Source: Bos javanicus (taxonomy: Eukaryota; Chordata; Mammalia; Artiodactyla; Bovidae). From it: DNA of 64,000 nucleotides. The notes below the pieces were generated by a model. It saw nothing but the letters and a program-made list of their open reading frames with translations, searched no databases and was not told the origin of the DNA. The first letter of the stretch is position 1. The number at the start of each line of letters is the position of its first letter. The translations under genes were made by a program, and so were the position numbers. Of the stretch, positions 53,906 to 64,000 are shown piece by piece. Where the stretch lies: contig NC_083869.1 in NCBI RefSeq assembly GCF_032452875.1, forward strand, positions 77,184,501 to 77,248,500, in the 5' to 3' direction.

Positions 53906-55069
53906 ATGTTTGACAGATTTCTTCACTATAAACTTACTCTTCTTATCTCCCTTTCTGTATGATTTTCTTTGAAATAAAGTTACAATGCAGTGCCCACACT
54001 TGAGTGGGGAAATATGCTCTATCTTCTTTCAGTTCAGTTTAGTTGCTCAGTCATGTCTGACTCTGAGACCCCATGGACTGCAGCAGACCAGGATTTCCTG
54101 TCCATGACCAACACCCAAAGCCTATTCAAACTCATGTCCATCACATCAGTGATACCATCCAATCATCTCATCCTCAGGTGTCCCTGTCTCCCGCCGCCTT
54201 CAATCTTTCCCAGCATCAGGTTCTTTTCAAATAAGTCAGTTCTTCACATCAGGTGGCCAAAGTATTGGAGTTACAGCTTCAGCATCAATTCTTCCAATGA
54301 TTATTCAGGACTGATTTCCTTTAGGATGGACTGGTTGGATCTCCTTGCAGTCCAAGGGCCTCTCAAGAGTCTTCTCCAACACCACAGTTCAAAAGCATCA
54401 ATTCTTCAGTTCTCAGCTTTCTTTATAGTCCAACTCTCACATCCATACATGACTACTGGAAAAACCACAGCTTTGACTAGACAGACCTTTGTTGGCAAAG
54501 TAATGTATCTGTTTTTTAATAGGCTATCCAGGTTGATCATAACTTTTCTTCCAAGGAGTAAGCATCTTTAAATTTCATGGCTTCAGTCACCATATGCAGT
54601 GATTTTGGAGCCTCCAAAATAAGTCACTGTTTCCACTATTTCCCCATATATTTGCCATGAAATGATGGGACCAGATGCCATGATCTTCATTTTCTGAATG
54701 TTGAATTTGAAGCCAACTTTTTCATTCTCCTCTTTCACTTTCATTAAGAGGCTCTTTAGTTCTTCTTAGCATTCTGCCATAAAGGTTGTACCATCTGTAT
54801 ATCTGAGGTTATTGATATTTCTCCTGGCAATCTTGACTCCAGCTTGTGCTTCATCCAGTCCAGCATTTGTCATGAAGTACACTGCATATAAGTTAAATAA
54901 GCAGGGTGACAATACATAGCCTTGAGATACTCCTTTCCTGATTTGGAAACAGTCTGTTATTCCATGTCCAGTTCTAAGTGTTGCTTCTTGACCTGCATAC
55001 AGATCTCTCAGGAGGCAGGTCAGATGATCTGGTATTCCCATCCCTTTAAGAATTTTACACAGTGTTTTT

Positions 55070-55091
55070 TTTTGTGTGTGTGTGTGTGTGA
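55070..55091 (+). repeat. (GT)n within BovB
   Basis: T-run followed by about 9 GT units at the position where BovB normally has ttgtgatccacac; a microsatellite born inside the LINE. Confidence 0.92.
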
Positions 55092-55871
55092 TTCACACAG
55101 TCAAAGACTTTGGCATAATCAGTAAAGCAGAAGTAGGTGATTTTCTGGAACTCTCTTCCTTTTTCCATGATCCAACAAATGTTGGCAATTTGATCTCTAG
55201 TTCCCCTGCCTTTTCTAGATCCAAATTGAACTTCTGGAAAATTAATGGTTTATGTACTGTTGAAGCCTGACTTGGAGAATTTTGAGCATTACTTTGCTAG
55301 CGTGTGAAATGAGGACAATTGTGTGTTAGCGTTAGCAATTTTTAGCATTGTCTTTCTTCGGGTTTGCAATGAAAACTGATTTTTTCCAGTCCTGTGGCCA
55401 CTGCTGAGTTTTCCAAATTTGCTGGCATGTTGAGTGCAGCATTTTCACAGCATCATCTTTTAGGATTTGAAATAGCTTAACTGGAATTTCATCACCTCTA
55501 CTAGCTTTGTTCATAGTGATACTTCCTAAGGCCCACTTGACTTATAGGTGAGTGATCATACCATCATGATTATCTGGGTCGTGAAGATCTTTTTTGTATA
55601 GTTCTTATGTGTATTCTTGCCACCTCTTAATATCTTCTGCTTCTGTTAGTTCCATACTATTTTTGTCCTTTATTGTGCTCATCTTTGCATGAAAATTTCC
55701 CTTGGTGTCTCTGATTTTCTTGAAGAGATCTCTAGTCTTTTGCATTCTATTGTTTTCCTCTTTTATTTTTCATTGATTACTGAGGAAGGCTTTCTTACCT
55801 CTCCTTGCTATTCTTTGAAACTCTGCATTCAAATGCATATATCTTTCCTTTTCCTTTCACTTATCTTCTTT

Positions 55872-56318
55872 TCATAGCTGTTTGTAAGGCCTCCTCAGAT
55901 AACCATTTGGCCTTTCTGCATTTCTTTTTCTTGGGGATGTTCTTGATTGCTGCCTCCTGTACAGTGTCACTAACCTCTGTTCATAGTTTTTCAGACACTC
56001 TATCAGATCTAATCCTAGGAATCTATTTCTCACTTCCACTGTATAGCTGCAAGGGATTTGATTTAGGTCATACCTTAATGATCTAGTGGTTTTCCCTACT
56101 TTCTTCAATTTACGTTGGAATTTGACAATAAGGAGTTCATGATTTGAGCCACATCCTTGTCTTGCTTTGGCTGACTGTAGAGAGCTTCTCCATCTTTGGC
56201 TGCAAAGAATATAATCAATCTGATTTCCGTATTGACCACCTGGTGATGTCCATGTGCAGAGTCTTCCCCTGTGCTGTTGGAAGAGGTGTTTCCTATGACC
56301 AGTGCATTCTCTTGGCAA
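55872..56318 (-). pseudogene. BovB endonuclease C-terminal half
   Basis: 148-codon frame from the AP-endonuclease-like domain: GRLCTWTSPGGQYGNQIDYI, LCSQRWRSSLQSAKARQ, then CGSNHELLIVKFQRKLKKVG and TTRSLRYDLNQIP. The conserved Ser-Asp-His triad reads S-N-H, so the catalytic Asp is Asn. The N-terminal 20 residues of the frame are out of register (MPRECTGHRKHLF). Non-functional. Confidence 0.88.
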
Positions 56319-56485
56319 AACTCTATTAGCTTTTGCCCTGCTTCATTCCGTATTCCAAGGCCAAATTTGCCTGTTACTCCAGGTGTTTCTTGATTTCCTT
56401 CTTTTGCATTCCACTCCCCTATAATGAAAAGGACATCTTTTTTGGGTGTTATTTTTAGAAGGTCTTGTAGATGTTCATATCACTT

Positions 56486-56767
56486 TTAAACTTCAGCTTC
56501 TTTGGCATTATTGTTCAGGGCATAGACTTGGATTACTATGATATTGAATGGTTTGCCTTGGAAACAAATAGAGATCATTCTGTCGTATTTGAGATTGCAT
56601 CCAAGTATTGCATTTTGGACTCTTTTGTTGACTATGATGGGTACTCCATTTCTTCTAAGGGATTCTTGCCCACAGTAGTAGATATATTGGCCATCTGAGT
56701 TAAATTCACCCATTCCAGTCCATTTTAGTTTGTTTATTCCTAAAATGTTGATGTTCCCTCTTGCCAT
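56486..56767 (-). pseudogene. BovB endonuclease N-terminal half
   Basis: 93-codon frame starting MARGNINILGINKLKWTGMG, which is the natural BovB protein start region. It continues with YIYYCGQESLRRNGVPIIVN, NLKYDRMISICFQGKPFNII and VIQVYAL. The catalytic Glu of the ELKW motif is Lys here. A stop just after AEV separates it from the GDWNA-type motif, which reads GEWNAK at about 56404-56430. Confidence 0.9.
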
Positions 56768-56904
56768 TTACTTATTGACCACTTCCAATTTGCCTTGATT
56801 CATGGATCTAACATTCCAGATTCCTATGCAATATTGTTCTTTACACTATAGGAGTTTACTTCCATCACCAGTCACATCCACAACTGGGTGTTGTTTTGCT
56901 TTGG

Positions 56905-57376
56905 CTCCTTCTGTTTAATTGAAATATAGTTCATTCACACAATTATATTAGTTTTAGGTGTAAAACATAGTGGTTCAATATTCTGATAGGTTGCACTTCA
57001 TAAATTATTACAAATATTGGCTATATTACTTATTCTTACAACATATCCGTTTTGTATATATTATTTATTTTATACATAGTTGTTTGTATCTCTTAATCCC
57101 ATAACACTATCTCACCCCCTCTCAGCTTCAAATGTCTCATTAGTAACCATTAGTTTGTCCTCTGTATCTGTGAATCCATTTCTCTTTTGTTGTATATGTC
57201 CATTTGTATTATTTTTTAGATTTTTCATATAATGATATCATACAGTATTTATATTTCTCAGTCTGACTTATTTTACCTAGAATAGTACCCTACAGGTCCA
57301 TTTAAACTGTTGCAAATGGCAGAATTTCATTCTTTTTCATGGTTCAGTAGAATTCTATTATATATGAAATATATTT
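56905..57376 (-). mobile_element. Artiodactyl L1 3' end
   Basis: Minus-strand L1 3' UTR and ORF2 end: ctgtttaattgaaatatagt, ttaggtgtaaaacatagtgg, caggtccatttaaactgttg, ttttcatggttcagtagaat. Abuts the 5' end of the BovB. Confidence 0.85.
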
Positions 57377-57378
57377 GA

Positions 57379-57706
57379 GTGGGTTTCCCTGGTAGCTCGG
57401 CAAATAAAGTACCTACCTGCAATGCAGGAGAACTCAGTTAGATTCCTGGGTTGGGAAGATTCCCTGGAGAAAGGATAGGCTACCCACTCCAGTACTCTTG
57501 GTGGCTCAGATGATAAAGAATCTGCCTGCAATTGCTGCCTATGGGAGACCTGGGTTTGATCCCTGGGTTGGGAAGATCTCCTAGAGAAAGGCATTACAAT
57601 CCACTCCAGTATTCTTGCCTGGAGATTCCCCATGGGCAGAGGAGCCCGGCAGGCTATAGTCCATGGCGTCACAAAGAGTCAGACATGACTGAGTGATGAA
57701 GCACAG
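57379..57706 (+). mobile_element. Bov-tA SINE with doubled head
   Basis: First head at 57379 (gtttccctggtagctcggca), second starting at about 57498 (ttggtggctcagatgataaa), single Bov-A body ending gactgagtgatgaag. Confidence 0.92.
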
Positions 57707-57939
57707 CACAACACATATTTAAGAAGGAAGAAGAAACAATCAATGAACTGAATATAGGATAATTAAAGTTACCGAGCCTGGGGAAGAGAGAAAGAAAAAT
57801 GAGCACAACATAAAGGATCCATCATCGTTATGAAGCAGGGCCAATATACAATGTGAATCCAAAATGATGAGAGAAAGAAAATGAAGCAGAGAGAGCATTT
57901 GAAAAAACAATGGCTAGAAAGTCCCAAAGTTAATGAAAG

Positions 57940-59175
57940 GCATGACTCTATAAATCCAAGAAATTCAGTGAATTTTTATTAAGATAAGCTCCAAGAGACC
58001 TCCAATTAAACAAATTATAATCAAATTGGTTAAAGACAAAGAGAAAGAAAAAATCCTGAAAACAGTATGAGAAAATTAACTTATTGTATATACAAGAGTT
58101 CCTCAATCTGGTTACTACCAGTAGCTGATTTATCATAAAAAAAATAAGAGTACACAAGACAGAAGAATTGACATATTCAATTTGAAATACTGAAAGAAAA
58201 GGAAAGTTAACTTAAATTTCCATATCCTGCAAAACTGTCCTTTAAAAATTAAGGAGAAATGAAGACATAAATATAATAAAGACATAAATATAAAATATGA
58301 GAAAGTTGATAATCACTGTACCTAACCTATAACAAATACTGAAAATTGCCCTTCAGGTTGACAAAAAGAATACTAGAAAGTAATTCAAAACCATATGAAG
58401 ACATAAGTATCCTGATAAATATATGAGGAATGTAAAAGCCAGCTCTATTGTAATTTTAATATTTAATTCCATTTAAAAAATTTCCACAGACTTTAAAAGA
58501 CAAATGCAAAAATATAATTTACATTGTTAGGCACACAATGCATAAAGTTGTTTGTGTTATGACTAATGTAGAGATGGAAGAGTGATGTAGGAGTCAAATT
58601 ATCATATGTGGTTGATGTTAATTTTATGTCAATTGCTATTAAATTGTTATATCTTTAGAATGTTATGTGTAATCCCCATGGTAACCACACAAATAGACAA
58701 AGTTTGCAGTATATACAAAAAAGAAAGTGAGAAATGAACCAAACTTTATCAACTAAAACATTAGCTAAATAAAAAAGAAAACATTGATGGAGAAATAAGG
58801 GACAGAAATATCAAGACATACAGAAAAATGACAGAAATAATATCAGAATTGCTTTGTGTTGTTTAGTTGCTAAGTTTTGTCCAATTTTTTTTGTGACCCC
58901 ATAAACTGCAGCACGCCACTCTTCCCTGTTTTTCACTATCTTCTGGAGTTTGCTCAAATTCATGTCCATTGAGTCTGTATAAATGCATTAAAATCTCTTA
59001 GCAAAAAGCAGAGACTGACAGGGTGGATCAAAAAGCATGATCCAGTATATGTCCTCTTTAGATCTAAAGATATTAATAGATTGAAGGTGAAATACCGGAA
59101 AAAGAATTCTATGCAAGTAATAACAAAATGCTAGCATGGTTGGACTAATATCAGACAAAATATGCTTACATGAAA
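57940..59175 (+). mobile_element. Old L1: ORF1 end, intergenic part and ORF2 start
   Basis: Sense L1. ORF1-derived blocks at 58030-58260 (aaagaaaaaatcctgaaaac, cctgcaaaactgtcctttaa, aaggagaaatgaagacataa), a spacer with gtaatccccatggtaaccac at about 58670, and ORF2 endonuclese-region sequence after the BovB tail (taaatgcattaaaatctctt, tagatctaaagatattaata, atatcagacaaaatatgctt). No frame survives. Confidence 0.75.
58863..58977 (-). mobile_element. BovB tail inserted in L1
   Basis: Antisense BovB 3' end (ttgtttagttgctaagtttt, gcagcacgccactcttccct, tcatgtccattgagtctgta). Confidence 0.88.
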
Positions 59176-59239
59176 TAGATTGGAGAGAAAAATTGTCTTT
59201 GTTGCTCCAGACTGGTCTAGCTGCCAGTTGCCAGTTATC

Positions 59240-59368
59240 AGATTTGCTTGATTGGTGTCATGTGTAGATGAAATTCCAACCTGAACCCTACTCATTTTAC
59301 TAACCCATAGATTCATGAGATATAATAATACTAATAAATTATTTTTAAGTTGCTTAGTTGTGAGGTGT
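59240..59368 (+). mobile_element. MLT1-like LTR end
   Basis: gagatataataatactaata then aattatttttaagttgctta resembles the 3' end of a MaLR LTR. Weak, short. Confidence 0.3.
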
Positions 59369-59587
59369 TTGTGTGCTCAGCCTCTCAATCATGTTCAACA
59401 ATGTGTGACCCCATGGACTGTAGCCCACCAGGCTCCTCTGTCCTTGGAATTTTCCAGGCAAGACTGCTGGAGTGGGTTGCTATTTCCTATTCCAGGGGAT
59501 CTTCCCAACTCATGGATCAAACCCCTGTCTCTTGTGTCTCCTACATTTGCAGGCAGATTCTTTACCACTTGCATCACCTGGGAAGTC
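59369..59587 (-). mobile_element. Bov-tA SINE
   Basis: Antisense full-length: gtgtgctcagcctctcaatc, gtagcccaccaggctcctct, atggatcaaacccctgtctc (B-box), cttgcatcacctgggaagtc (head). Confidence 0.92.
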
Positions 59588-61385
59588 CAGTTATGAGACA
59601 ACTTGATCAATTGTTCAGAACAACTCATATTTTATAGTAAATAAAGTAGGAATTAAACATTAAGTGGTTTCTTAAGGCTATCCCGCCAACCAGTAACCAA
59701 ATATACTTGAAGCCTCCTCTTCTATTAATAGCTCCAAATTTTGTGCACTTTCTACACTTTGCTGCATCTACATGGAATGTCCAGATGCCTAAATTACATA
59801 GCAAATAGTGGAAATAAAAGGGTATTCTAGTGAAAAATTCTGGGTATAATCATAGACAGTGTTCCCAGATTTAGCAAGTGTAAATACAAGATATACAGTT
59901 AAGTTTAAATTGCAGATAAGCTATGTATATTTGGCATAAATATGTATTTGATACTTACTTATACTAAAAATAATAGTTATTTATCTGATTAAAACTTAAA
60001 TGAGTAGCCTGCAATTAGCTACCAAACTTAGATACATACATAAAATACCTTGCAAAATTTTGGAAAGAATCATTGACTTCTGAAACTCAATTATCTAATC
60101 TATAAAATAAGAGCAACATCATTTATAGGAGAATTTAGGAGATAAAGTGGCATAGTCATTGCATGAATTCTCAGTTTTATGTCTATCATACCTTAGATTT
60201 TCTGGAAATGTTATCTGGACTTTAAATAGTCCCATTCTGATTCTGTATCTTAGTATCTTTGGAGTATATTATGCTTTGCTTTTTATTCATTTTATTCCAT
60301 GTTTACTCCATTCAGAAATAAGCAATTATATTTTTAAGGGCTTGTTAAAAGCTTGTACTTTGTTTGGTAAAATGATGTTGAATAAGTGTATTCATATAAG
60401 TGCATATTCAACTTTATGTAATATTATCTAATGCTATTTAATTTTAACTTTTTGAGCTATTTCTTGACCATGTCAATATTCTGATGTGAGAAAAACAGAG
60501 TTTCATTGAACATAAATTACTTGATAAAACTCTATAGGTAGTAAACACATTTTGAGAAAGAAATGAAAGAAAAAGAGAATCTTTTGAAATCTCTGCAAGA
60601 CTCAAATACATAACAAATACCCATCTTTCACAATGTTGCTTCCTATTTGGAAAAATCACCTGTTTCTTCCTTAAAGAATTCTTTCGAGTGCATAACTTTA
60701 AAATTTCTGTACCAAAAACTATTTTCCAATTGTATTCCATTCTGAGACATAATAGGTGAAAAGTCACACATTCATAAAAGTCACCTAAAATAAATTGTCT
60801 CATATAGATAAAACAGGCTGAAACATTCAGTGCTATCTTTCAATAAGAAAACCAACCACTTGAACCAAATATATTTCCTGGCCACATAGACTTTTGTACA
60901 ATAAAGTTATTTTTAGGGCACAAGTCAAGACTTTCTTTGCTCACCCAGAATGATAACCAGGATATCTCACTTAATCATGGGCTTTTGAAGAACCATCTAT
61001 AGGCATTTAATAAACTACCAACAAGAGTTATATAGTAGTGTTCAACAATATATAAAATCAGAGCTTTAGACTTGAAAGAAATTGGAAATAGTGTCTAGTT
61101 CAGAAACCCCATTTTATAGAGAACAAAATTGAAACACATAGGAGTTGAAAGAAACATGGTCACAGTATTTTATTTGTGCCAAAGCAAGTCAACTTACTGA
61201 ATATTTGTTGATAATTTCTACATGATTAGTCCAGTGTTGGTGGTCTGGCTTCCTAACACCTTTTAAGAAGCTTATAATCTACTTAATGTACATGCAGTAA
61301 ACTATTATGCAAAATGAGTAAAATGAGTAGCATTTGATTATAGCCTTATTGGAATAGTTTTATGTATTGTCTCTATATTGCTTTC
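59588..61385. other. Unassigned stretch, traces of old elements
   Basis: 59875-60000 (ccagatttagcaagtgtaaa, tacagttaagtttaaattgc) resembles an old mammalian palindromic element that I cannot name. 61090-61190 resembles an antisense MIR (accccattttatagagaaca) and 61190-61300 an antisense L2 (gaatatttgttgataatttc, aagaagcttataatctactt). No coding frame supported. Confidence 0.35.
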
Positions 61386-61592
61386 ATTCCCTGATGACTC
61401 AGACAGTAAAGAATCTGCCTGCCATGCAGGAGATCTGGGTTCAACCCTGGTTGGAGAAGATCCCCTGGAGAAGGGAATACCCACTCCAGTATTCTTTCCT
61501 GGAGAATCCCACGGTTATAGGAGCCTGGAGGGCTACAGTCCATGGGGTTGCAAAGAGTCAACACAACTGAGTGACTAACACTTTCACTTTAG
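61386..61592 (+). mobile_element. Bov-tA SINE
   Basis: Head cattccctgatgactcagac, B-box ggttcaaccctggt, body tggagaatcccacggttata, end gtgactaacactttcac. Confidence 0.93.
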
Positions 61593-61890
61593 ATGAAATA
61601 GTTTCACATATTGTTCATATACTTCAGAACACCTTTACAAGTTCCAGACACATAAACCTCACTCTGAATTTAACATGTCCACCATAATATGCCACTTGTA
61701 TTTCCAACTAAGTATGTTCAAAACTCAACTCAAACTCACACTTATGTTTAACTTTTTCACTGAAAATACACACCTCTGAGTTCTCTTAGCTTTCTTTTCC
61801 CAGGTCACTTGGACATAAAACATAATAAATTAGGTTTAAGTAAAATCACATTTTAAATCTAGGCTTGGTGATACAAGGTGATAATATCAT
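61593..61890. other. Unassigned stretch
   Basis: Nothing recognised. Confidence 0.3.
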
Positions 61891-61892
61891 TA

Positions 61893-62022
61893 ATATTTAT
61901 TTATTTATTTACTGGGGGGCTGTGGCAGGTCTTAGTTGTGGCATGTGAGATCTACTTGCCCAACCAGAAACTGAACTTGAGCCCCCTGAATTAAGAATCT
62001 CTGGACTACCAGGGAAGTCTCA
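61893..62022 (-). mobile_element. CHR-type SINE
   Basis: Antisense: TTTA-run (61893-61912) as tail, ggctgtggcaggtcttagtt, gaactgagcttg-like box at 61968-61980, head ggactaccagggaagtctc. Confidence 0.85.
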
Positions 62023-62106
62023 AAATGATAACGTTTTATTAGAGGAGGGACCACAGATCTTGTCAGGCAGTTCATGAAAATAATCTGTATTAGTGCCATA
62101 TGCTAA

Positions 62107-62226
62107 GTTGTTATTGTTGCTCAGTCACGCAGTAGAGTGTCCAACTCTTTGTGACCCCGTGGACTGCAGCACGCAGGCTTCCCAGTCCTTCACCATTTCC
62201 TGGAGTTTGCTCTGACTCATGTCCAC
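62107..62226 (-). mobile_element. BovB tail
   Basis: Antisense BovB 3' end (ttgttgctcagtcacgcagt, gactgcagcacgcaggcttc, gactcatgtccactgat). Confidence 0.88.
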
Positions 62227-62530
62227 TGATAAGGATTATCCTCCAAATTTTGTACACTGGCTATAGCAAATGTATGTTTAGGATAAAATTATTTAATTCC
62301 TCTGAATTACTGATGTTATTTTTAAATTTAACTTTCTTACATACATGTAGATGAAAGATAAGATTATCATATAATTAATTGTCAAATGCTATCCTTTTGA
62401 GAGTAAGAGCAAGAACTTTTTTCTTTTTAATGAAACACACTGGTGCAACAGACACTACTGTCACTTTTAATTAAAGGTGTTTATAAAGTTCCTGGCACTT
62501 GAGTAGCTCTTTGAACTCCTATCCCATCCA
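62227..62530. other. Unassigned stretch
   Basis: Nothing recognised. Confidence 0.3.
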
Positions 62531-62532
62531 CC

Positions 62533-62743
62533 CACATGACCCTGGTGGCTCAGAGGTTAAAGCGTCTGCCTCCAATGCAGGAGACCCGGGCTCAATCCCT
62601 GGGTCAGGAAGATCCCCTGGAGAAGGAAATGATAACCCACTCCAGTATTCTTCCCTGGAGAATCCCATGGACGGAGAAGCCTGGTAGGCTACAGTCCATG
62701 GGGTTGCAAAGAGTCGGACATGACTGAGCGACTTCACTTTCAT
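62533..62743 (+). mobile_element. Bov-tA SINE
   Basis: Head catgaccctggtggctcaga, B-box gggctcaatccctgg, body with a clean tggagaatcccatggacgga block, end gcgacttcactttcat. CpG sites retained (acccggg, gagtcgg, gagcgac), so probably young. Confidence 0.94.
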
Positions 62744-62837
62744 AGGCAATGATTCATACTTCCTTCTTTGAATATCTGTAATATGTAAAATTATAAGATT
62801 CATTTCTTGGGAAGTTGCTCCACTTAAGCAAAATACA

Positions 62838-62864
62838 AAAAAAAAGAAAGAAAGAAAGAAAGAA
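62838..62864 (+). repeat. (GAAA)n microsatellite
   Basis: A-run then about five GAAA units. Confidence 0.95.
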
Positions 62865-63180
62865 AACTCTGTGACTTTCCAATACAGTTTGTTCAAGACA
62901 TTAATAACTTAATATAAGTGAGTTTATTAAAAGAGCACTTAGAAAATCTCCTTAGAAATGGGGCATAAAATGAAGAACGTGTGTTTTGAGCAAGCAGGGA
63001 GAAAAGTGGGAATGCTGAAGAATTAAGAGAGTCTAAGACTCTTGTGCATCTGTGGAGAGATGCATGGAGCAACTTAATGTGTTGGGAGCCTAAAATGGGG
63101 TTCAGAACTCTGTCAAGGCTTTATTGAAGAAATAGGATGCAGATTGACCCTTTTCAGTTAACTTAATACATTGTAATACA
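62865..63180. other. Unassigned stretch
   Basis: 63080-63125 (gtgttgggagcctaaaatgg, ctgtcaaggctttattgaag) has the look of a minus-strand LTR end; too short to call. Confidence 0.3.
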
Positions 63181-63182
63181 TA

Positions 63183-63616
63183 TAAATATTAGTCTGTTTC
63201 CCATGTCTATGAGTATTTCTGTTTTGTAAATAAGTCTATTTGTATCAATTTTTCTGGTTCCACATATAAGCAATATCATATATTTGTCTTCTTCTGTCTG
63301 GTTTACTTCACATTTTATGATCATTTCTAGGTTCATCCATGTTGCTGCAGATGGCATTATTTCATTCTTTTTTATGGCTGAGTAGTGTCTCATTGTATAT
63401 ATGCATCATATCTGCTTTATGCCATTCATCTGTTTATGAACATTTAGGGTGCTTCCGTGTTTCGACCGCTGTAAACAGTGTGTCAATAAACATCGTGGTG
63501 TATGTATCTTTTCAGATTAGAGTTTTCTCCAGATATATGCCCGTAAGTGGGCTCACTGGATCATAAAGTTGCTCTATTTTTAATTTTATGAGAAACTGTC
63601 ATACTGTTCTCTATGG
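63183..63616 (-). mobile_element. L1 3' region, inverted part of a twin-primed copy
   Basis: Minus-strand artiodactyl L1 ORF2 C-terminus and start of 3' UTR. The frame at 63163-63393 reads RHYSAIKKNEIMPSAATWMN, the hallmark end of L1 ORF2. In L1 order this part ends exactly where the direct part (63617) begins. Confidence 0.9.
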
Positions 63617-63902
63617 TGGTTACCAAAGGGAAAAGGGGATGGATAAATCATGTTTTGGGGATTAAAATATACATACAACCATATATAAAATAGATAAACA
63701 ACAAGCACCTACTATATAGCACAGGGAACTAGACTTAGCATCTTGTAATAACTTTTAATGGAAAATAATGTAAAAAGGATAAATAAATACATGTATATTC
63801 AGTTACACACACACACACACATAAATAGCAATCATTTTGCTGTACATAAGAAACTAACACAAAATTGTTAATCAACTACATTTTCAATAAAAATTTAAAT
63901 AA
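63617..63902 (+). mobile_element. L1 3' end, direct part of a twin-primed copy
   Basis: Sense L1 3' UTR from tggttaccaaagggaaaagg through tatagcacagggaactagac, ttttgctgtacataagaaac and atcaactacattttcaataa to an A-rich tail. The 9-mer ataaatatt flanks the whole unit (63182-63190 and 63903-63911), a probable target duplication, though AT-rich. Confidence 0.9.
63804..63823 (+). repeat. (CA)n microsatellite
   Basis: Short CA run inside the L1 3' UTR. Confidence 0.9.
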
Positions 63903-63973
63903 ATAAATATTGGCTCTGGCTTTTAGTATTGTATTATTGAATGTGATATTTTAGAGCTAATATTATGTCCCTG

Positions 63974-64000
63974 GGTTTCCCTAGTGGCTCAGATAGCAAG
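63974..64000 (+). mobile_element. Bov-tA SINE, cut by window end
   Basis: gggtttccctagtggctcag plus atagcaag: the first 27 bases of the tRNA-derived head. Confidence 0.85.

Larger units (their letters stand above)
52130..54025 (-). mobile_element. Old L1 (L1ME-type) 3' UTR, host of a nest
   Basis: The old L1 is present in four pieces: 52130-52465 (gtcctgtggcctgtgaaagt, ttgaggaggtttggtcaagt, ttgtagaataatgctcaatt), 53137-53178 (ccattattagactggagcta), 53460-53567 (ttagggaggaagaccacaaa, ttgctgagatagtg) and 53906-54025 (gacagatttcttcactataa, gcagtgcccacacttgagtg). The insertions between them are younger. Subfamily is an estimate. Confidence 0.7.
54029..56903 (-). mobile_element. BovB LINE, longest copy (2.9 kb)
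   Basis: Antisense, running from the tail (agttcagtttagttgctcag at the left) to a point upstream of the endonuclease start (caactgggtgttgttttgct). It therefore covers almost the whole element. Heavily decayed: many stops; motif C reads YTDG (54798-54812 region), so the second catalytic Asp is lost. A GT microsatellite (55070-55090) has grown within the segment encoding CVDHNK. The codon after HLM is TGA. Confidence 0.93.

Noticed and set aside
53990..54571. 193-codon plus-strand open frame
   Set aside because: It is antisense to a BovB (54029-56903). The same antisense frame (SIRVFSNESTLHMRWPKYWS-type) recurs over every BovB tail.

Overview
The window is mammalian nuclear DNA from a ruminant, most likely a bovid (cattle, sheep, goat or a relative). 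It carries many copies of the BovB (RTE-clade) LINE, its derived SINEs (Bov-tA, BOV-A2, ART2-like), cetartiodactyl CHR-type tRNA SINEs, artiodactyl L1 3' ends and ruminant class I endogenous retrovirus LTRs. Older mammal-wide layers (MIR, L2, L1M, MLT1, hAT and Tigger transposons) lie beneath. I see no convincing host gene, tRNA gene or rRNA gene. Almost every open frame of any length is a decayed LINE reading frame or its antisense shadow. The window reads as AT-rich, CpG-poor intergenic or deep intronic DNA built by repeated insertion of retroelements into one another.

Layout. 1-4.2 kb: two BovB copies and an ERV LTR piece. 4.2-9.6 kb: CHR SINEs, an 80-bp mariner MITE, old L1, a SINE/BovB chimera and a BOV-A2. 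9.6-14.5 kb: an old L1 ORF2 read on the minus strand, broken by a Bov-tA piece, a hAT-like transposon, BovB tails and an MLT1 LTR. 14.5-22.5 kb: mostly quiet DNA with a BovB (16.5-17.5 kb), MIR, L2 and a Tigger element, plus a small cluster of direct repeats and a perfect hairpin at 15.1-15.3 kb. 22.5-33.4 kb: the most complex block. A minus-strand LTR-like sequence (called H here) occurs as one long and two partial tandem copies. H1 holds a solo ERV LTR. H2 holds a roughly 8-kb minus-strand class I provirus, itself broken by a BovB. H3 holds a BovB tail. Each H copy preserves empty insertion sites for the others.

33.4-44.3 kb: L2, Bov-tA, a Tigger MITE, MIRs, the least decayed BovB (38.5-40.1 kb), a second BovB (41.6-42.4 kb), an LTR and a Bov-tA. 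44.3-49.2 kb: a BovB lacking both ends, then an LTR split by a BovB that is split by a BOV-A2, with target-site duplications at both levels. 49.7-54.0 kb: MIR, a dimeric Bov-tA, an almost full-length mariner, and an old L1 3' end interrupted by younger insertions. 54.0-57.7 kb: the longest BovB, endonuclease region included, followed by an L1 3' end and a dimeric SINE. 57.9-64.0 kb: an old L1 with ORF1 and ORF2 remnants, several Bov-tA and CHR SINEs, and an L1 with a classic 5' inversion at 63.2-63.9 kb.

Nothing here amounts to a new functional system. The best leads are structural: a mosaic, internally duplicated LTR (23,829-24,494) that combines sequence types of the two LTRs nearest to it; the H array with its mutual empty sites; the triple nest at 46.8-49.2 kb; the twin-primed L1 at the right end; and a 340-bp unassigned insert at 53.57-53.9 kb. 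LINE, SINE and ERV family names come from recognition by memory, not from a database search; exact subfamilies and element ends are approximate unless a target-site duplication is quoted.
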